Source: Pseudomonas sivasensis
Lineage (GTDB): Bacteria > Pseudomonadota > Gammaproteobacteria > Pseudomonadales > Pseudomonadaceae
NCBI RefSeq assembly: GCF_013778505.1
Contig: NZ_JAAOWU010000004.1
Span: forward strand, 62,001 to 126,000
Direction of reading: 5' to 3'
Length of the DNA stretch: 64,000 nt
The notes under the pieces were generated by a model that did no database searches, was not told the origin of the DNA, and saw only the letters and a list, made by a program, of their open reading frames with translations. Shown one piece after another: positions 1-8,750 of this stretch (positions are counted from its first letter, which is position 1; each line of letters begins with the position of its first letter). The translations under genes were made by a program, and so were the position numbers.

Positions 1-132
1 TGGGTTGGCTGCCAGAAATGCAGCAGGATCGGCGTAGGCCTGGGCAGCCTCATCAGCGATGCGCGCGACCTCGTCCTCGCCCATGACCCCGGCGCTGATT
101 TTGCTGATAAGTTCGACGAGGGCGGTTTTCAT
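1..132 (-). CDS. Hypothetical protein, N-terminal 44 residues only
   Basis: The gene starts at an ATG read leftward from base 132 and runs off the left edge, so only the first 44 residues are visible (MKTALVELISKISAGVMGED...). The visible part is acidic, probably helical, and has no signal peptide or recognisable motif. It lies 41 bases downstream of the ankyrin gene on the same strand, so the two are probably co-transcribed. I do not recognise the family and assign no function. Confidence 0.6.
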   Translation of the reverse strand, partial: MKTALVELISKISAGVMGEDEVARIADEAAQAYADPAAFLAANP

Positions 133-173
133 GGGGCGATCCTGTAACGGGCTGGTTTTTGAGGGCGCAAAGC

Positions 174-689
174 CTACACCAGTTTCTGCAACTGCGCCGC
201 CGTATCCACCGCGCCCATGGTCTGGGCCGCTGCCAGCGCGGTCGCGCCCTGGGCATCTGTGGCCTTGGGGTTGGCGCCCTGACCAAGCAGGTAATCGACC
301 ATGTCAACGCGGTTGAACATCGCCGCCATCATCAGCGCGGTGCGACCGTCTGAGGACGCGGCTTCTACCGGCGTCCCACCCTCGATCAGCGCCTTGACCA
401 CCGGCAGGTTGCCCTTGAAGGCGGCACCGGCAATCGGCAGTTGGTTCTTGTCGTTCGCGATCAGTGGATCGGCCTTGAACTCCAGGAGCACTTTCACCGC
501 CTCGGCGTGGCCGTGGTAGGCCGAGAGCATCAGCAGGGTGTCGCCATTGTGGTTGCGGAAATTGGCCGGCAAGCCTTTGGCCAAAAGCGCGGCAAGCATG
601 GCCGCGTCGCCGCGGCGGGCCACGTCGAAAACTTGCTCGGCAAATTCGGCGGCTTCGTCTTCGGTCATTTGTTTAGGCTGGTCGGACAT
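174..689 (-). CDS. Ankyrin repeat protein
   Basis: This 171-residue protein is built almost entirely of ankyrin repeats. After a short acidic helix (about residues 1-28) come at least four repeats with the usual signatures: NGDTLLMLSAYHGHAEAVKVLLE, then KNQLPIAGAAFKG, DGRTALMMAAMFNRVDMVDYLLGQGA, and QGATALAAAQTMG. Ankyrin stacks are protein-protein binding scaffolds. No signal peptide is visible, so a cytoplasmic location is likely. It is followed on the same strand by the partial gene at the left edge. Its partner cannot be deduced from the sequence. Confidence 0.85.
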   Translation of the reverse strand: MSDQPKQMTEDEAAEFAEQVFDVARRGDAAMLAALLAKGLPANFRNHNGDTLLMLSAYHGHAEAVKVLLEFKADPLIANDKNQLPIAGAAFKGNLPVVKALIEGGTPVEAASSDGRTALMMAAMFNRVDMVDYLLGQGANPKATDAQGATALAAAQTMGAVDTAAQLQKLV

Positions 690-783
690 GTGGGGCTCCT
701 TATCTGGTACTGAATAGGCGCCAGTGTCGCGAGGGAGTTCCCACCTGTCATGGCTTTTTTGTCAAAAGCCCCCATAGCCACAA

Positions 784-2610
784 TCAATAGCGGAACTGAC
801 CGCCCTGGATCTGCGCGAGCAATTGCCCGGTGACCGGCACGTAGCAGTCCGAACCCGGCAGCCAGGCATACACCGGGTCATTGCCGGCCTTGTCCGGATC
901 GAAAGCCTCCTCCTTGAGCTTGACCTTCTGGTACTTGAAGGTACCGGTGGTTTCCATCTTGACCTTGATCCGCAGGAACAATGGCACCGCATAGGCTGGC
1001 AACTGGCCGTGGGCGAATTGCAGCAGCTCGCGCATGTCCAGCGCGGCCAGGGACTCGCTGGGGGTGATGGCGACCATGCCCGCGCGCCCGTTGGTGTTCT
1101 CGATCTCAACGCCATACGCCACCACTTCGGCGATCTGGGGGTGTTGCAGCAGGACATTCTCGACCTCGGTGGTGGAGACGTTTTCACCCTTCCAGCGGTA
1201 AGTGTCCCCCAGGCGATCGACAAATTGCGCATGGCCGAAGCCGATGCTGCGCAACAAATCGCCGGTATTGAAGTAGCGATCGCCCTTTTCAAACACGTCA
1301 GTGAGCACCACCCGGCGATTTTTTTCCGGATCGGTGTAGCCGTCGAAGGGCGATTTTTCATCGATCCTCGCCAGCAACAGCCCCTGCCCGCCCGAGGGCA
1401 CCTTACGCATAAAGCCATCGCTGCCGCGCAGCGGCTCGCCGCCTTCGTGGTCATAGTCCACCAGAGCCCAATGCTGCAGGCAAAAGCCGATGGTGTTGTC
1501 GAAATTCAATACGTTGGTAAAGCCGATATTGCCGTCGCTGGCCGCGTACAGCTCGCAGATATGCTCAACGCCGTAGCGCGCCTTGAACTGCGCCCACACG
1601 CCAGGGCGCAGGCCGTTGCCGACCATCTTGGTGACGCGGTTATCACGGTCGTTTTCAGTGGGCGGCTGGTCGAGCAGGTAACGGCACAACTCGCCGACAT
1701 AACCGAGGGTGGTTGCCTTGAATCTGCGCGCATCGTCCCAGAACTGGCTGGCGCTGAACTTGCGGCGGATGGCAAAGCCTGACGCGCCGACAATTGCAGA
1801 GCCCCAGCACACGCACAATCCGGTGGCGTGGTAGAGCGGCAAGGTGCAATAGAGGACGTCATCCGGCCCCATGTCCAGGGCGATACTGCCGAAGCTGACG
1901 GCCGTTTTGGTCCAGCGGCCATGCTTCATAATCCCGGCCTTGGGCAGGCCGGTGGTGCCGGAGGTGTAGATATAGAAGCACGGGTCATTGAAGAAGACCT
2001 GCGCGGTGCTGGCCGGATTCTCCAGCGGGCACTCGGCACTGACCGCCATCAGGTCGATATAACCGTCGGGCACCTCGGTGGATTGCTGATCGGCGACGAA
2101 CCAGGTTCGATCAGCCTTGATCGCGACCTGATCACGCACGGTTTCATAGGAGGCCACCAGTTCCGCACCGACAATAATGGCCACTGGGCTCACCAGGTTC
2201 AGGCTGTGCACCAGCGCCGCCTGGGTTTGCGCAGTGTTGAGCATCGCGCAGATGCCACCCAGCTTGGCCACGGCGAGCACGTTCAAAAGTAATTCGGGGC
2301 GATTTTCAACAAACAGAGCCACCACGTCACCCTTGCCGATGCCCTGGGCGTGCAGGTGATGGGCGATACGGTTGGCACGCTGGTTGGCTTCGGTATAGCT
2401 GAGCACCTGATCGCCATACAACAAAGCGTTGCCATCCGGATTGCGCAGGGTGGCTTGCTCAAAGTGCCAGCCCAATCCGCAAGGCTGCGCGGGGTCGGTG
2501 ACATTGGCGGCACGCATGCCACGCACGACGCGTGGCAGGGCACGAACAATGGAGGGCACCTTACGCAACAGCTTGCCCCAGGTGATCATGTCGTTCTGCG
2601 GGTGGCTCAT
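784..2610 (-). CDS. Long-chain / very-long-chain acyl-CoA synthetase (FATP-like)
   Basis: An AMP-forming ligase of 608 residues. The P-loop-like motif YTSGTTGLPKAG is near residue 217, and a later conserved segment reads RYFNTGDLL followed by DRLGDTYRWKGENVSTTEVE. The TYRWKGENVST form is typical of the fatty-acid-transport-protein (very-long-chain acyl-CoA synthetase) branch rather than classical FadD. It would activate a long-chain fatty acid to its CoA thioester for degradation or lipid remodelling. The ATG at 2610 has an AAGGA-type ribosome site about 10 bases upstream. It is monocistronic, with about 400 bases to the divergent DUF3509 gene. The exact chain length is not readable from the sequence. 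Confidence 0.88.
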   Translation of the reverse strand: MSHPQNDMITWGKLLRKVPSIVRALPRVVRGMRAANVTDPAQPCGLGWHFEQATLRNPDGNALLYGDQVLSYTEANQRANRIAHHLHAQGIGKGDVVALFVENRPELLLNVLAVAKLGGICAMLNTAQTQAALVHSLNLVSPVAIIVGAELVASYETVRDQVAIKADRTWFVADQQSTEVPDGYIDLMAVSAECPLENPASTAQVFFNDPCFYIYTSGTTGLPKAGIMKHGRWTKTAVSFGSIALDMGPDDVLYCTLPLYHATGLCVCWGSAIVGASGFAIRRKFSASQFWDDARRFKATTLGYVGELCRYLLDQPPTENDRDNRVTKMVGNGLRPGVWAQFKARYGVEHICELYAASDGNIGFTNVLNFDNTIGFCLQHWALVDYDHEGGEPLRGSDGFMRKVPSGGQGLLLARIDEKSPFDGYTDPEKNRRVVLTDVFEKGDRYFNTGDLLRSIGFGHAQFVDRLGDTYRWKGENVSTTEVENVLLQHPQIAEVVAYGVEIENTNGRAGMVAITPSESLAALDMRELLQFAHGQLPAYAVPLFLRIKVKMETTGTFKYQKVKLKEEAFDPDKAGNDPVYAWLPGSDCYVPVTGQLLAQIQGGQFRY

Positions 2611-3005
2611 GGTGGAACATCCTTTTTCTTATTGTTCGTATGATCCAAAAGCACCCATATCTCCGTAAGAAGGAGGCCGAGTGCATTGAAGGAAAATACG
2701 TCAGCCCTTCTTCGACTGTACACGCGGGATTTGAAAAGTTTTGTATCCCAACAGACGACGACTGAAAAAGGGAATTTAGCCCCGCAAAGGGAGTCTTTAT
2801 GGATAGCGGCACGCCCATCCGGCCGCGCCAAGTAACGCAAAATGCAGGATGCATGATGGCCCTTCATGCAATTTGCACGAATCTGAAAATCTCAATTTTT
2901 TATAAGCCATTGATTTACAAGGATATTTTAATAAATCAGGAGCTGGCACAATCACTGCACCTATCACTCCATGCTTGCCAAATTGAGCCAACGGAGCTGA
3001 TAGAC
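2611..3005. other. 395-base divergent intergenic region
   Basis: This AT-richer gap separates the acyl-CoA synthetase (leftward) from the DUF3509 gene (rightward) and must hold promoters for both. The open frame that crosses it (from 2799) is only an upstream extension of the DUF3509 frame with no ribosome site of its own. A sigma-54-like element at 2944-2959 is listed separately. I see no RNA gene or repeat here. Confidence 0.6.
2944..2959 (+). promoter_or_regulatory. Candidate sigma-54 promoter for DUF3509 gene
   Basis: TGGCAC-N5-CTGCA, with the invariant GG (2945-2946) and GC (2957-2958) separated by exactly 10 bases. It matches the RpoN consensus TGGCAC-N5-TTGCA at all but one position. 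The GC lies 47 bases before the ATG at 3006, a plausible leader length. Found by eye; no enhancer-binding site was identified. Confidence 0.5.
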
Positions 3006-3284
3006 ATGAGCCTGATCCAAGATAAATTCGCTTCAGTATTCTCCAACTACGACGTCACCACCCAGCCACGTCCAGACGGCGGCATCCTGCTGACACTGCG
3101 CAATGGTGAGGGCAAACAGGTCAAGCGTTCGATCTCCTACCAGCAGTTGCACACTGCCGACCAACTTACTTGGGTGATCAGTGCCATTCGCCGCGACCTG
3201 GCCGAACAAGCCAGTGACCTGCCGCAAATTTCGATGCTGCAAAGCCAGAATCGCTTTGCCCTGCCGACTTACCATTCGGCTTAA
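3006..3284 (+). CDS. DUF3509 domain protein
   Basis: A 92-residue protein starting MSLIQDKFASVFSNYDVTTQ, which I recognise as the small Pseudomonas-specific DUF3509 family. Its function is unknown. I chose the ATG at 3006 because GGAG sits 9 bases upstream and family members start with this segment; the longer frame from 2799 has no support. No signal or membrane segment is present. It is monocistronic and closed by a strong terminator at 3301-3337. A sigma-54-like promoter 47 bases upstream suggests control by RpoN. Confidence 0.85.
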   Translation: MSLIQDKFASVFSNYDVTTQPRPDGGILLTLRNGEGKQVKRSISYQQLHTADQLTWVISAIRRDLAEQASDLPQISMLQSQNRFALPTYHSA

Positions 3285-3300
3285 GTACTGCACATAAAAA

Positions 3301-3337
3301 AGGGCCGCGACGCCGTTGAGCGTCGCGGCCCTTTTTC
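3301..3337 (+). terminator. Rho-independent terminator after DUF3509 gene
   Basis: A perfect 12-base stem, AGGGCCGCGACG (3301-3312) pairing with 3321-3332, has an 8-base loop and is followed by a T run. An A run precedes it, so it can also terminate leftward transcription of the convergent LuxR-type gene. Confidence 0.92.
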
Positions 3338-3344
3338 GTTGAGG

Positions 3345-3614
3345 TCAGCACAGGCCTTGGCGCGCGGCCTCGTTCATTGCCTGTACACGGTTGGTGACTT
3401 CCAATTTGCCGTAGATATTGCGCAGGTGAAATTTGACGGTAGCCTCGGACGTCGCACGGATCTGACTGATTTCCCAGACGGTCTTGCCCTCGGAAGCCCA
3501 GCGTAAGATCTCCAATTCCGCTGGGGTCAGCGGCTTGCCGGACAAGCTCAGGCGTCTCCTGAGCGCGTTGGGCACGAAATACGGTGGCGGACACGGCTCC
3601 TCTGGCCCATTCAT
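3345..3614 (-). CDS. Small LuxR-type HTH transcriptional regulator
   Basis: An 89-residue protein that is essentially one LuxR-type (GerE) helix-turn-helix: LTPAELEILRWASEGKTVWE then ISQIRATSEATVKFHLRNIYGKL, at about residues 30-78. The N-terminal ligand or receiver domain of larger LuxR proteins is absent. I chose the ATG at 3614 because AAGGAG lies just upstream; the frame extends to 3695 without a better start. The sequence resembles the C-terminal domain of quorum-sensing LuxR proteins more than NarL-type ones. Convergent with DUF3509. Targets unknown. Confidence 0.82.
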   Translation of the reverse strand: MNGPEEPCPPPYFVPNALRRRLSLSGKPLTPAELEILRWASEGKTVWEISQIRATSEATVKFHLRNIYGKLEVTNRVQAMNEAARQGLC

Positions 3615-3821
3615 TACATTTCTCCTTCTTTTTGGCTGATCTCCTATCACCCTTCGGATTCCTCCTATTGACAGGTGATACAACTGGTGCCGCAAAGAGT
3701 TACATAACGAATGGTTTCAGTGCGCATTGGCCGCGATAAACAGCCAAGCCCTACAAGCAACTAAGCCTCTTCCCACAACAACTTCCAACTTGGCGGGGTT
3801 GAACATTCCAGCTGCCTGGTT

Positions 3822-4352
3822 TCAATCATCCAAACCTGGGAAACGGCTGGCAATATCATCGCCGGTGAATGCCGGGACCGCCCCTTGCACCGTTTTAGCT
3901 AAGTGCAGTGTGACCAAGTGGGGGTTCTCGCCCATATCAAACCAGTGCGCCATGCCGGCCGGGATCGCCAGCAGGTCGTTTTTCTCACAGCGCACGGCAT
4001 ATACGTAGTCGCCTATGTGCAGGCTGAAAAGGCCCTGGCCAGCGATGAAAAAACGCACTTCATCTTCGCTGTTACGGCGCTCAGAGAGGAACCGAGCCCG
4101 CAGCTCGTCCTTCTGCGGGTGGTCGCTTGTGACACTGAATACTGCCACCGAGACGTCGCCCAGCGCGTCGATCTGCGGCTGATAGGCGGCAATCATTTCA
4201 GCCTCGCTGGCGCCCTTCTCGATCGGGCTGGGCTGCCAGCGCTCGAACCGCACACCGTGCTCGGCCAGGGTCGCAGCGATGTCTTCGGCATGGGTCAAGA
4301 CCTTGTTCGGCGTATCCGGTGAAGCGACGTGGTAGACAGCGACATAACTCAT
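3822..4352 (-). CDS. Acireductone dioxygenase-like cupin lacking two metal ligands
   Basis: This 176-residue protein aligns along its length with acireductone dioxygenases (MtnD/ARD of the methionine salvage pathway): EDEVRFF, AGQGLFSLHIGDYVYAV, CEKNDLLAIPAG, HWFDMGE and TGDDIASRFP are all recognisable. In active ARDs the metal is held by His-x-His-x3-Glu and a later His. Here the HxH segment reads ERRNSEDE, so both histidines are replaced (Arg and Asn). The Glu and the later His (AHWFDMG) remain. I confirmed the codons CGC CGT AAC on the minus strand. It overlaps the upstream MFS gene by 4 bases (ATGA), so the two are translationally coupled. It is unlikely to be the working MtnD and may be a non-catalytic or repurposed cupin. 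Confidence 0.85.
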   Translation of the reverse strand: MSYVAVYHVASPDTPNKVLTHAEDIAATLAEHGVRFERWQPSPIEKGASEAEMIAAYQPQIDALGDVSVAVFSVTSDHPQKDELRARFLSERRNSEDEVRFFIAGQGLFSLHIGDYVYAVRCEKNDLLAIPAGMAHWFDMGENPHLVTLHLAKTVQGAVPAFTGDDIASRFPGLDD

Positions 4353-5509
4353 TGAAGGGTTCCTTGGTTCTGTTCGTGCAATCGAAGACCCATGATAACG
4401 GCCGCGGCCAGGGCGGCGACGCTGGCAATACTAAAGGTGAAGGTCGGCCCCAACAGGTTCCAGCTATAACCGGAATACAGCGCGCCCAGCGCACCGCCGG
4501 TGCCGGCCAAAGCGGCGTACAGCGCCTGGCCCTGGCCTTGTTGTTTATCGCCGAAGCTGCGTTGCACAAAGGCAATCGCCGCTGCATGAAAGCTGCCGAA
4601 GGTAGCCGCGTGCATGACCTGCGCCAATAGCAGCACCCAAAGAAATTCGGCAAACGAGCCCAGCAGTAACCAGCGCAGCGCCGCCAACAGGAAACTGGCC
4701 AGCAACACCCGACGTACCGAGAAGCGCGTGAGGATGCGGCTCATGGCCAGGAACATCAGCACTTCGGCCACTACTCCCAAGGCCCACAGCATGCCGATCA
4801 CGCCACGGCTGTAGCCCAAGTGCTCAAGGTGGAGCGTGAGAAAGGTGTAATACGGCCCATGGCTCATCTGCATCAGCGCGACACAGGCGTAAAAAGCCAA
4901 CACGCCTGGGCTACGCAGTTGCTTGAGGAAACCCTCACCGGCAAGGCGATTACCCTGGCTGGCAGGCTGCGCATTCGGCACCCACAGGCTGGCGCCAATA
5001 ATCCCGGCCATGATCACCACGACCACCACCGGGTAGATATCCAGGCTCAGCCAGTCGAACAGCCGGCCCATGATCACCACGGTGAGGATAAAGCCGATGG
5101 AGCCCCACAACCGTACCTGACTGTAGCGCGACGTCTGTTTTTGCAGGTGCGCGAGGGTGATCACTTCAAACTGCGGCAGCACCGCGTGCCAGAAGAACGC
5201 ATGCAGGGCCATCACCAAAGCCAGCCAGGCATAGGTCTTACTGACAAAAATCAGCGAAAAACTGACCAGGGTGCACACTGCGCCAAACCTTACGATGGCC
5301 AGGCGGCGGCCGGTGTAGTCGCCCAGCCAGCCCCACAGGTTGGGCGCCACGCAGCGCATCAGCATGGGGATGGCCACCAGCTCGCCGATACGCGCGCTGG
5401 AAAAGCCCAAGTGATCGAAGTACAGCGCCAGGAACGGCGCCGTCGCCCCCAGCAGGGCGAAGTAGAACAGGTAAAAGCTGGAGAGGCGCCAATAAGGGAG
5501 CGCTGTCAC
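4349..5509 (-). CDS. MFS transporter (HcaT / 3-phenylpropionate-transporter-like)
   Basis: A 386-residue membrane protein with about 12 hydrophobic segments, starting MTALPYWRLSSFYLFYFALL, the pattern of the MFS_1-like / HcaT group. A GDYTGRR loop follows transmembrane segment 2, as in MFS proteins. It lies 10 bases after aroC and overlaps the acireductone dioxygenase-like gene by 4 bases, so aroC, this gene and the dioxygenase-like gene probably form one operon. The substrate cannot be inferred. Confidence 0.8.
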   Translation of the reverse strand: MTALPYWRLSSFYLFYFALLGATAPFLALYFDHLGFSSARIGELVAIPMLMRCVAPNLWGWLGDYTGRRLAIVRFGAVCTLVSFSLIFVSKTYAWLALVMALHAFFWHAVLPQFEVITLAHLQKQTSRYSQVRLWGSIGFILTVVIMGRLFDWLSLDIYPVVVVVIMAGIIGASLWVPNAQPASQGNRLAGEGFLKQLRSPGVLAFYACVALMQMSHGPYYTFLTLHLEHLGYSRGVIGMLWALGVVAEVLMFLAMSRILTRFSVRRVLLASFLLAALRWLLLGSFAEFLWVLLLAQVMHAATFGSFHAAAIAFVQRSFGDKQQGQGQALYAALAGTGGALGALYSGYSWNLLGPTFTFSIASVAALAAAVIMGLRLHEQNQGTLQ

Positions 5510-5519
5510 AACCAGCCCG

Positions 5520-6611
5520 TCACAGCTGGCCCAGTACCGGAGTGCTCACCTGCACCTCAGCATTTTGCCCACGGTTGCGCAGCAGGTGGTCCATTAACAC
5601 GATGGCCATCATTGCCTCGGCAATGGGCGTAGCCCGGATGCCAACGCACGGGTCGTGGCGGCCCTTGGTGATCACATCCACCGGGTTACCGTTGACGTCA
5701 ATCGAGCGGCCTGGGGTGGTGATGCTCGACGTGGCCTTGAGCGCCAGGTGCGCAACGATTGGCTGACCGGAAGAAATGCCCCCAAGGATGCCACCGGCAT
5801 TGTTGCTGAGGAAACCTTGTGGGGTCATCTCATCGCGGTGCTCGGTGCCGCGCTGGGACACACACGCGAAGCCTGCGCCGATTTCCACGCCTTTTACGGC
5901 GTTGATGCTCATCAGTGCATGGGCCAGTTCTGCATCCAGACGGTCGAAGATCGGCTCGCCCAGGCCTGGCTTGACGCCCTCGGCGACCACAGTGATCTTG
6001 GCGCCGACGGAGTCCTGGTCGCGGCGCAACTGGTCCATATAGGCTTCCAGTTCCGGCACTTTATCCGGGTCAGGACAGAAGAAAGCGTTGTCATCCACGC
6101 TGTCCCAGGTCTTGAACGGGATTTCAATCGGGCCCAACTGGCTCATGTAGCCACGGATCACGATGCCCTGGGTGGCCAGGTATTTCTTGGCGATGGCGCC
6201 AGCGGCCACGCGCATGGCGGTTTCGCGCGCGGAACTGCGGCCACCGCCACGGTAGTCGCGTTCGCCGTATTTGTGGTGATAGGTGTAGTCGGCGTGGGCC
6301 GGTCGGAACAGGTCCTTGATCGCCGAGTAGTCTTTGGACTTCTGGTCGGTGTTACGGATCAGCAGGCCGATGGCGCAACCGGTGGTACGACCTTCGAAGA
6401 CGCCGGAGAGTATCTCGACTTCGTCAGGCTCCTGGCGCTGGGTAGTGTGGCGACTGGTACCGGGTTTGCGGCGATCGAGGTCGCGCTGCAGGTCCTCCAG
6501 GGACAGTTCCAGGCCGGGCGGGCAGCCGTCGACAATGGCGACCAACGCCGGGCCGTGGCTTTCGCCTGCGGTGGTGACAGTGAACAGCTTGCCGAAGGTA
6601 TTGCCAGACAT
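5520..6611 (-). CDS. aroC: Chorismate synthase
   Basis: This 363-residue enzyme converts 5-enolpyruvylshikimate-3-phosphate to chorismate, the last step of the shikimate pathway, using reduced FMN as cofactor. Family signatures are plain: [20 protein letters not shown] at the N-terminus, [33 protein letters not shown] and [18 protein letters not shown]. Length is normal for the family. A GGAG ribosome site precedes the ATG. It heads an operon with the downstream MFS transporter. Confidence 0.98.
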   Translation of the reverse strand: MSGNTFGKLFTVTTAGESHGPALVAIVDGCPPGLELSLEDLQRDLDRRKPGTSRHTTQRQEPDEVEILSGVFEGRTTGCAIGLLIRNTDQKSKDYSAIKDLFRPAHADYTYHHKYGERDYRGGGRSSARETAMRVAAGAIAKKYLATQGIVIRGYMSQLGPIEIPFKTWDSVDDNAFFCPDPDKVPELEAYMDQLRRDQDSVGAKITVVAEGVKPGLGEPIFDRLDAELAHALMSINAVKGVEIGAGFACVSQRGTEHRDEMTPQGFLSNNAGGILGGISSGQPIVAHLALKATSSITTPGRSIDVNGNPVDVITKGRHDPCVGIRATPIAEAMMAIVLMDHLLRNRGQNAEVQVSTPVLGQL

Positions 6612-6753
6612 GCAGGGCGCTCCGTGAAATCAGTTGTAATCACTCGGGGGTGATAACCAAGCGCGCCAGTATACGCGGGCCAACCGACTAGTTCATCCTC
6701 GAAACCTTACCGGTCGGCACAGGTCCAACCGACACTTCACCAATGATGGCGCG

Positions 6754-7716
6754 ATGATGCTGCGAGTTTTGCTGTTTACCCTCACCCTGTTTACCGCCGT
6801 GGCCCACGCCGCGTCCCCCGTCGTACTGCAACGGCCCATCAGCCTGGACACCGGCGACGGCGAGCTGTTTGGTTCGCTGCTGCTGCCCCAATCCGACCAT
6901 CCGGTGCCCGTGGTGCTGATTATCGCGGGCTCCGGCCCCACCGACCGCAACGGCAACAGTGCCGACGGCGCGCGCAACGACAGTCTCAAGCGCCTGGCGT
7001 GGGTGCTGGCACGACACAACATCGCCAGCGTGCGCTACGACAAGCGCGGTGTGGCGGCAAGCCTCGCCGCCACACCTGACGAGCGTAACCTGACCCTCGA
7101 CGCCTACGTGGCCGACGCAGTGGCCTGGGGCAACATGCTCAAGGCCGACAAACGCATGGGCCCGCTGATTGTGCTGGGCCACAGCGAAGGCGCGCTGGTC
7201 GCCGCCCTCGCCGCCCCGCAACTCGACCCGGCCGGTGTAATCTCCCTGTCAGGTAGCGCTCGTCCGGTGGACCAGGTCATCCGCCAGCAACTGGCCGATC
7301 ACTTGCCCCCTGCCCTGCTGCTGCGCAGTAATGAAATCCTCGATCACCTCAAGGCCGGTCAGGTGGATGCCGATGTACCTGGCCCGCTGGAGGCTATTTT
7401 CCGACCCAGTGTGCAGCCTTACCTGATCAGCCTGTTCCGCGCCGATCCGTCCGCGGCCTTTGCCAAACTGCGCATGCCGGCACTGATCGTCCAGGGCACC
7501 AACGATATACAGGTCGGTGTCGGTGACGCCCAGCAACTGAAAAGGGCCAAGCCTGATGCCGAGCTGACGGTGATCGAAGGCATGAACCACGTCATGCGCA
7601 TCGTGCCCAATGACGTGAAGCAGCAATTGGCCTCCTACAATGACCCGCAATTACCCCTCGCCGCAGAGCTGGGCAACCGCGTGGTGCGCTTTATCGCCGG
7701 ACTTCAACCCCGTTAA
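6754..7716 (+). CDS. Secreted/periplasmic alpha/beta hydrolase
   Basis: A 320-residue hydrolase with an N-terminal signal peptide (MMLRVLLFTLTLFTAVAHAA, cleavage probably after AHA). The nucleophile elbow is GHSEGA (GxSxG), preceded by an oxyanion-type IIAGSGPTDRNGN segment and YDKRG. The catalytic His is probably in GMNHVMR near the end, and the Asp in QGTNDIQV. These are the features of the prolyl-oligopeptidase/YqiA-like esterase groups. The substrate is unknown. The first two codons are both Met (6754 and 6757) and the ribosome site is weak, so the start may be either. Confidence 0.82.
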   Translation: MMLRVLLFTLTLFTAVAHAASPVVLQRPISLDTGDGELFGSLLLPQSDHPVPVVLIIAGSGPTDRNGNSADGARNDSLKRLAWVLARHNIASVRYDKRGVAASLAATPDERNLTLDAYVADAVAWGNMLKADKRMGPLIVLGHSEGALVAALAAPQLDPAGVISLSGSARPVDQVIRQQLADHLPPALLLRSNEILDHLKAGQVDADVPGPLEAIFRPSVQPYLISLFRADPSAAFAKLRMPALIVQGTNDIQVGVGDAQQLKRAKPDAELTVIEGMNHVMRIVPNDVKQQLASYNDPQLPLAAELGNRVVRFIAGLQPR

Positions 7717-7815
7717 GCCACAATTTGCCTCCAGTCCTCGTAAAAACGGCCGATAAGCCAAGAGTCGACAGCAAAAAGACTGTCGGCTGGCTGGGCTTGG
7801 ACAGGATCGCGCCGC

Positions 7816-8622
7816 ATGACAACCACTGAAGCAACACCAGAACCGACCGCCGACACCCCGGCTGAAAAAACCGAGGCCGTCGACGCGGCGCCTCTGCCGT
7901 GGGCGGATGTCCAGGCCGAACATTTCAAGATGCTGCGCCTGGCCCCCCTGGCCACCGACCGCGCCACTGGCCTGCGGCCGTTGCGGTTCGTGCAGTTCGG
8001 CTATGCCGAGCGCAATGACAAGCAACACAGCCTGTTGCGCATGGTCATTCAGTTGCCCGGCCAGCGTGTGCGTCGCGAACAAAACCACTTGGATATCTGG
8101 GTCGACCACGACACCCATCGCGTGCATTTCGGTCCGGGCAACAGCCTGGAAATCGAGCCGGCCAACCGGGGCATCGGCCGTTTCCTCGTGGCTCAAGGCG
8201 CTGCCTGGGCTAAGAAGAAGTGGTCGCACTACCGCGTCGACGGCGTCGACCTGGCCAACAAGGACGCACTCAACGAAGCCACGCGCCTGCGCCGCGACCA
8301 CTTCTTGCGCATTCAGGGTTTTGATGTGGCGTATGCCGATGTGCAGCACCTCAAAGGCAACGTACAGCCAGGCAAGATCGGTGATGTGCTGGACAGTTGG
8401 AACACTGAGAAGGTGCAGTTCGTCGAGATCCTCGAAGCCGCGCAGATGCTGCAACAGGCCGAACAGAACCTGTTGGAACAGAAAGTGAAGCTGCGCAAGG
8501 AAGAGGAAAAAGTCACCAAGTTCAAGCGCGAGGACAGCGGGCTACGTTTCACCATCACCTGTCTGGTGGCGTTTACGGTGTTCCAGGCAGGGCTGTTGAT
8601 CTGGATTGCGACACACCGCTAA
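7816..8622 (+). CDS. Unknown tail-anchored coiled-coil membrane protein
   Basis: A 268-residue protein I cannot assign to a named family. It has a low-complexity Thr/Glu/Ala-rich N-terminus (about 1-35) and a globular middle (about 40-190) with WVDHDTHRVHFGPGN. A strongly charged coiled-coil (LEAAQMLQQAEQNLLEQKVK and on, about 205-240) follows, then one C-terminal membrane helix (FTITCLVAFTVFQAGLLIWI) ending a few residues later. This is a C-tail-anchor layout with the bulk in the cytoplasm. It stands alone, with a REPIN element downstream. Confidence 0.7.
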   Translation: MTTTEATPEPTADTPAEKTEAVDAAPLPWADVQAEHFKMLRLAPLATDRATGLRPLRFVQFGYAERNDKQHSLLRMVIQLPGQRVRREQNHLDIWVDHDTHRVHFGPGNSLEIEPANRGIGRFLVAQGAAWAKKKWSHYRVDGVDLANKDALNEATRLRRDHFLRIQGFDVAYADVQHLKGNVQPGKIGDVLDSWNTEKVQFVEILEAAQMLQQAEQNLLEQKVKLRKEEEKVTKFKREDSGLRFTITCLVAFTVFQAGLLIWIATHR

Positions 8623-8643
8623 TAGGTTGCACTGCAATAAAAA

Positions 8644-8733
8644 TGTGGGAGGGGGCTTGCCGCCAACAGCGGTGTATTCAGTCATGAATGTGTTGACTGA
8701 GACACTACCATCGGGGGCAAGCCCCCTCCCACA
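8644..8733. repeat. REPIN-type inverted repeat, copy 1
   Basis: Two inverted copies of a TGTGGGAGGGGGCTTGC-type REP face each other about 55 bases apart. The left half is degenerate (GCCGCC instead of GCCCCC). It sits between a rightward gene and the convergent prmB, where it may fold as one long hairpin in either transcript. Confidence 0.85.
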
Positions 8734-8750
8734 CTGACCGCATGACCCAC

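Noticed and set aside
3822..4352. Calling the cupin mtnD
   Set aside because: Two of four metal ligands are absent and no methionine salvage genes adjoin it, so the pathway role is not supported.
8644..8733. Repeats as part of a CRISPR array
   Set aside because: They are isolated inverted pairs scattered kilobases apart, without regular direct repeats, spacers or cas genes.
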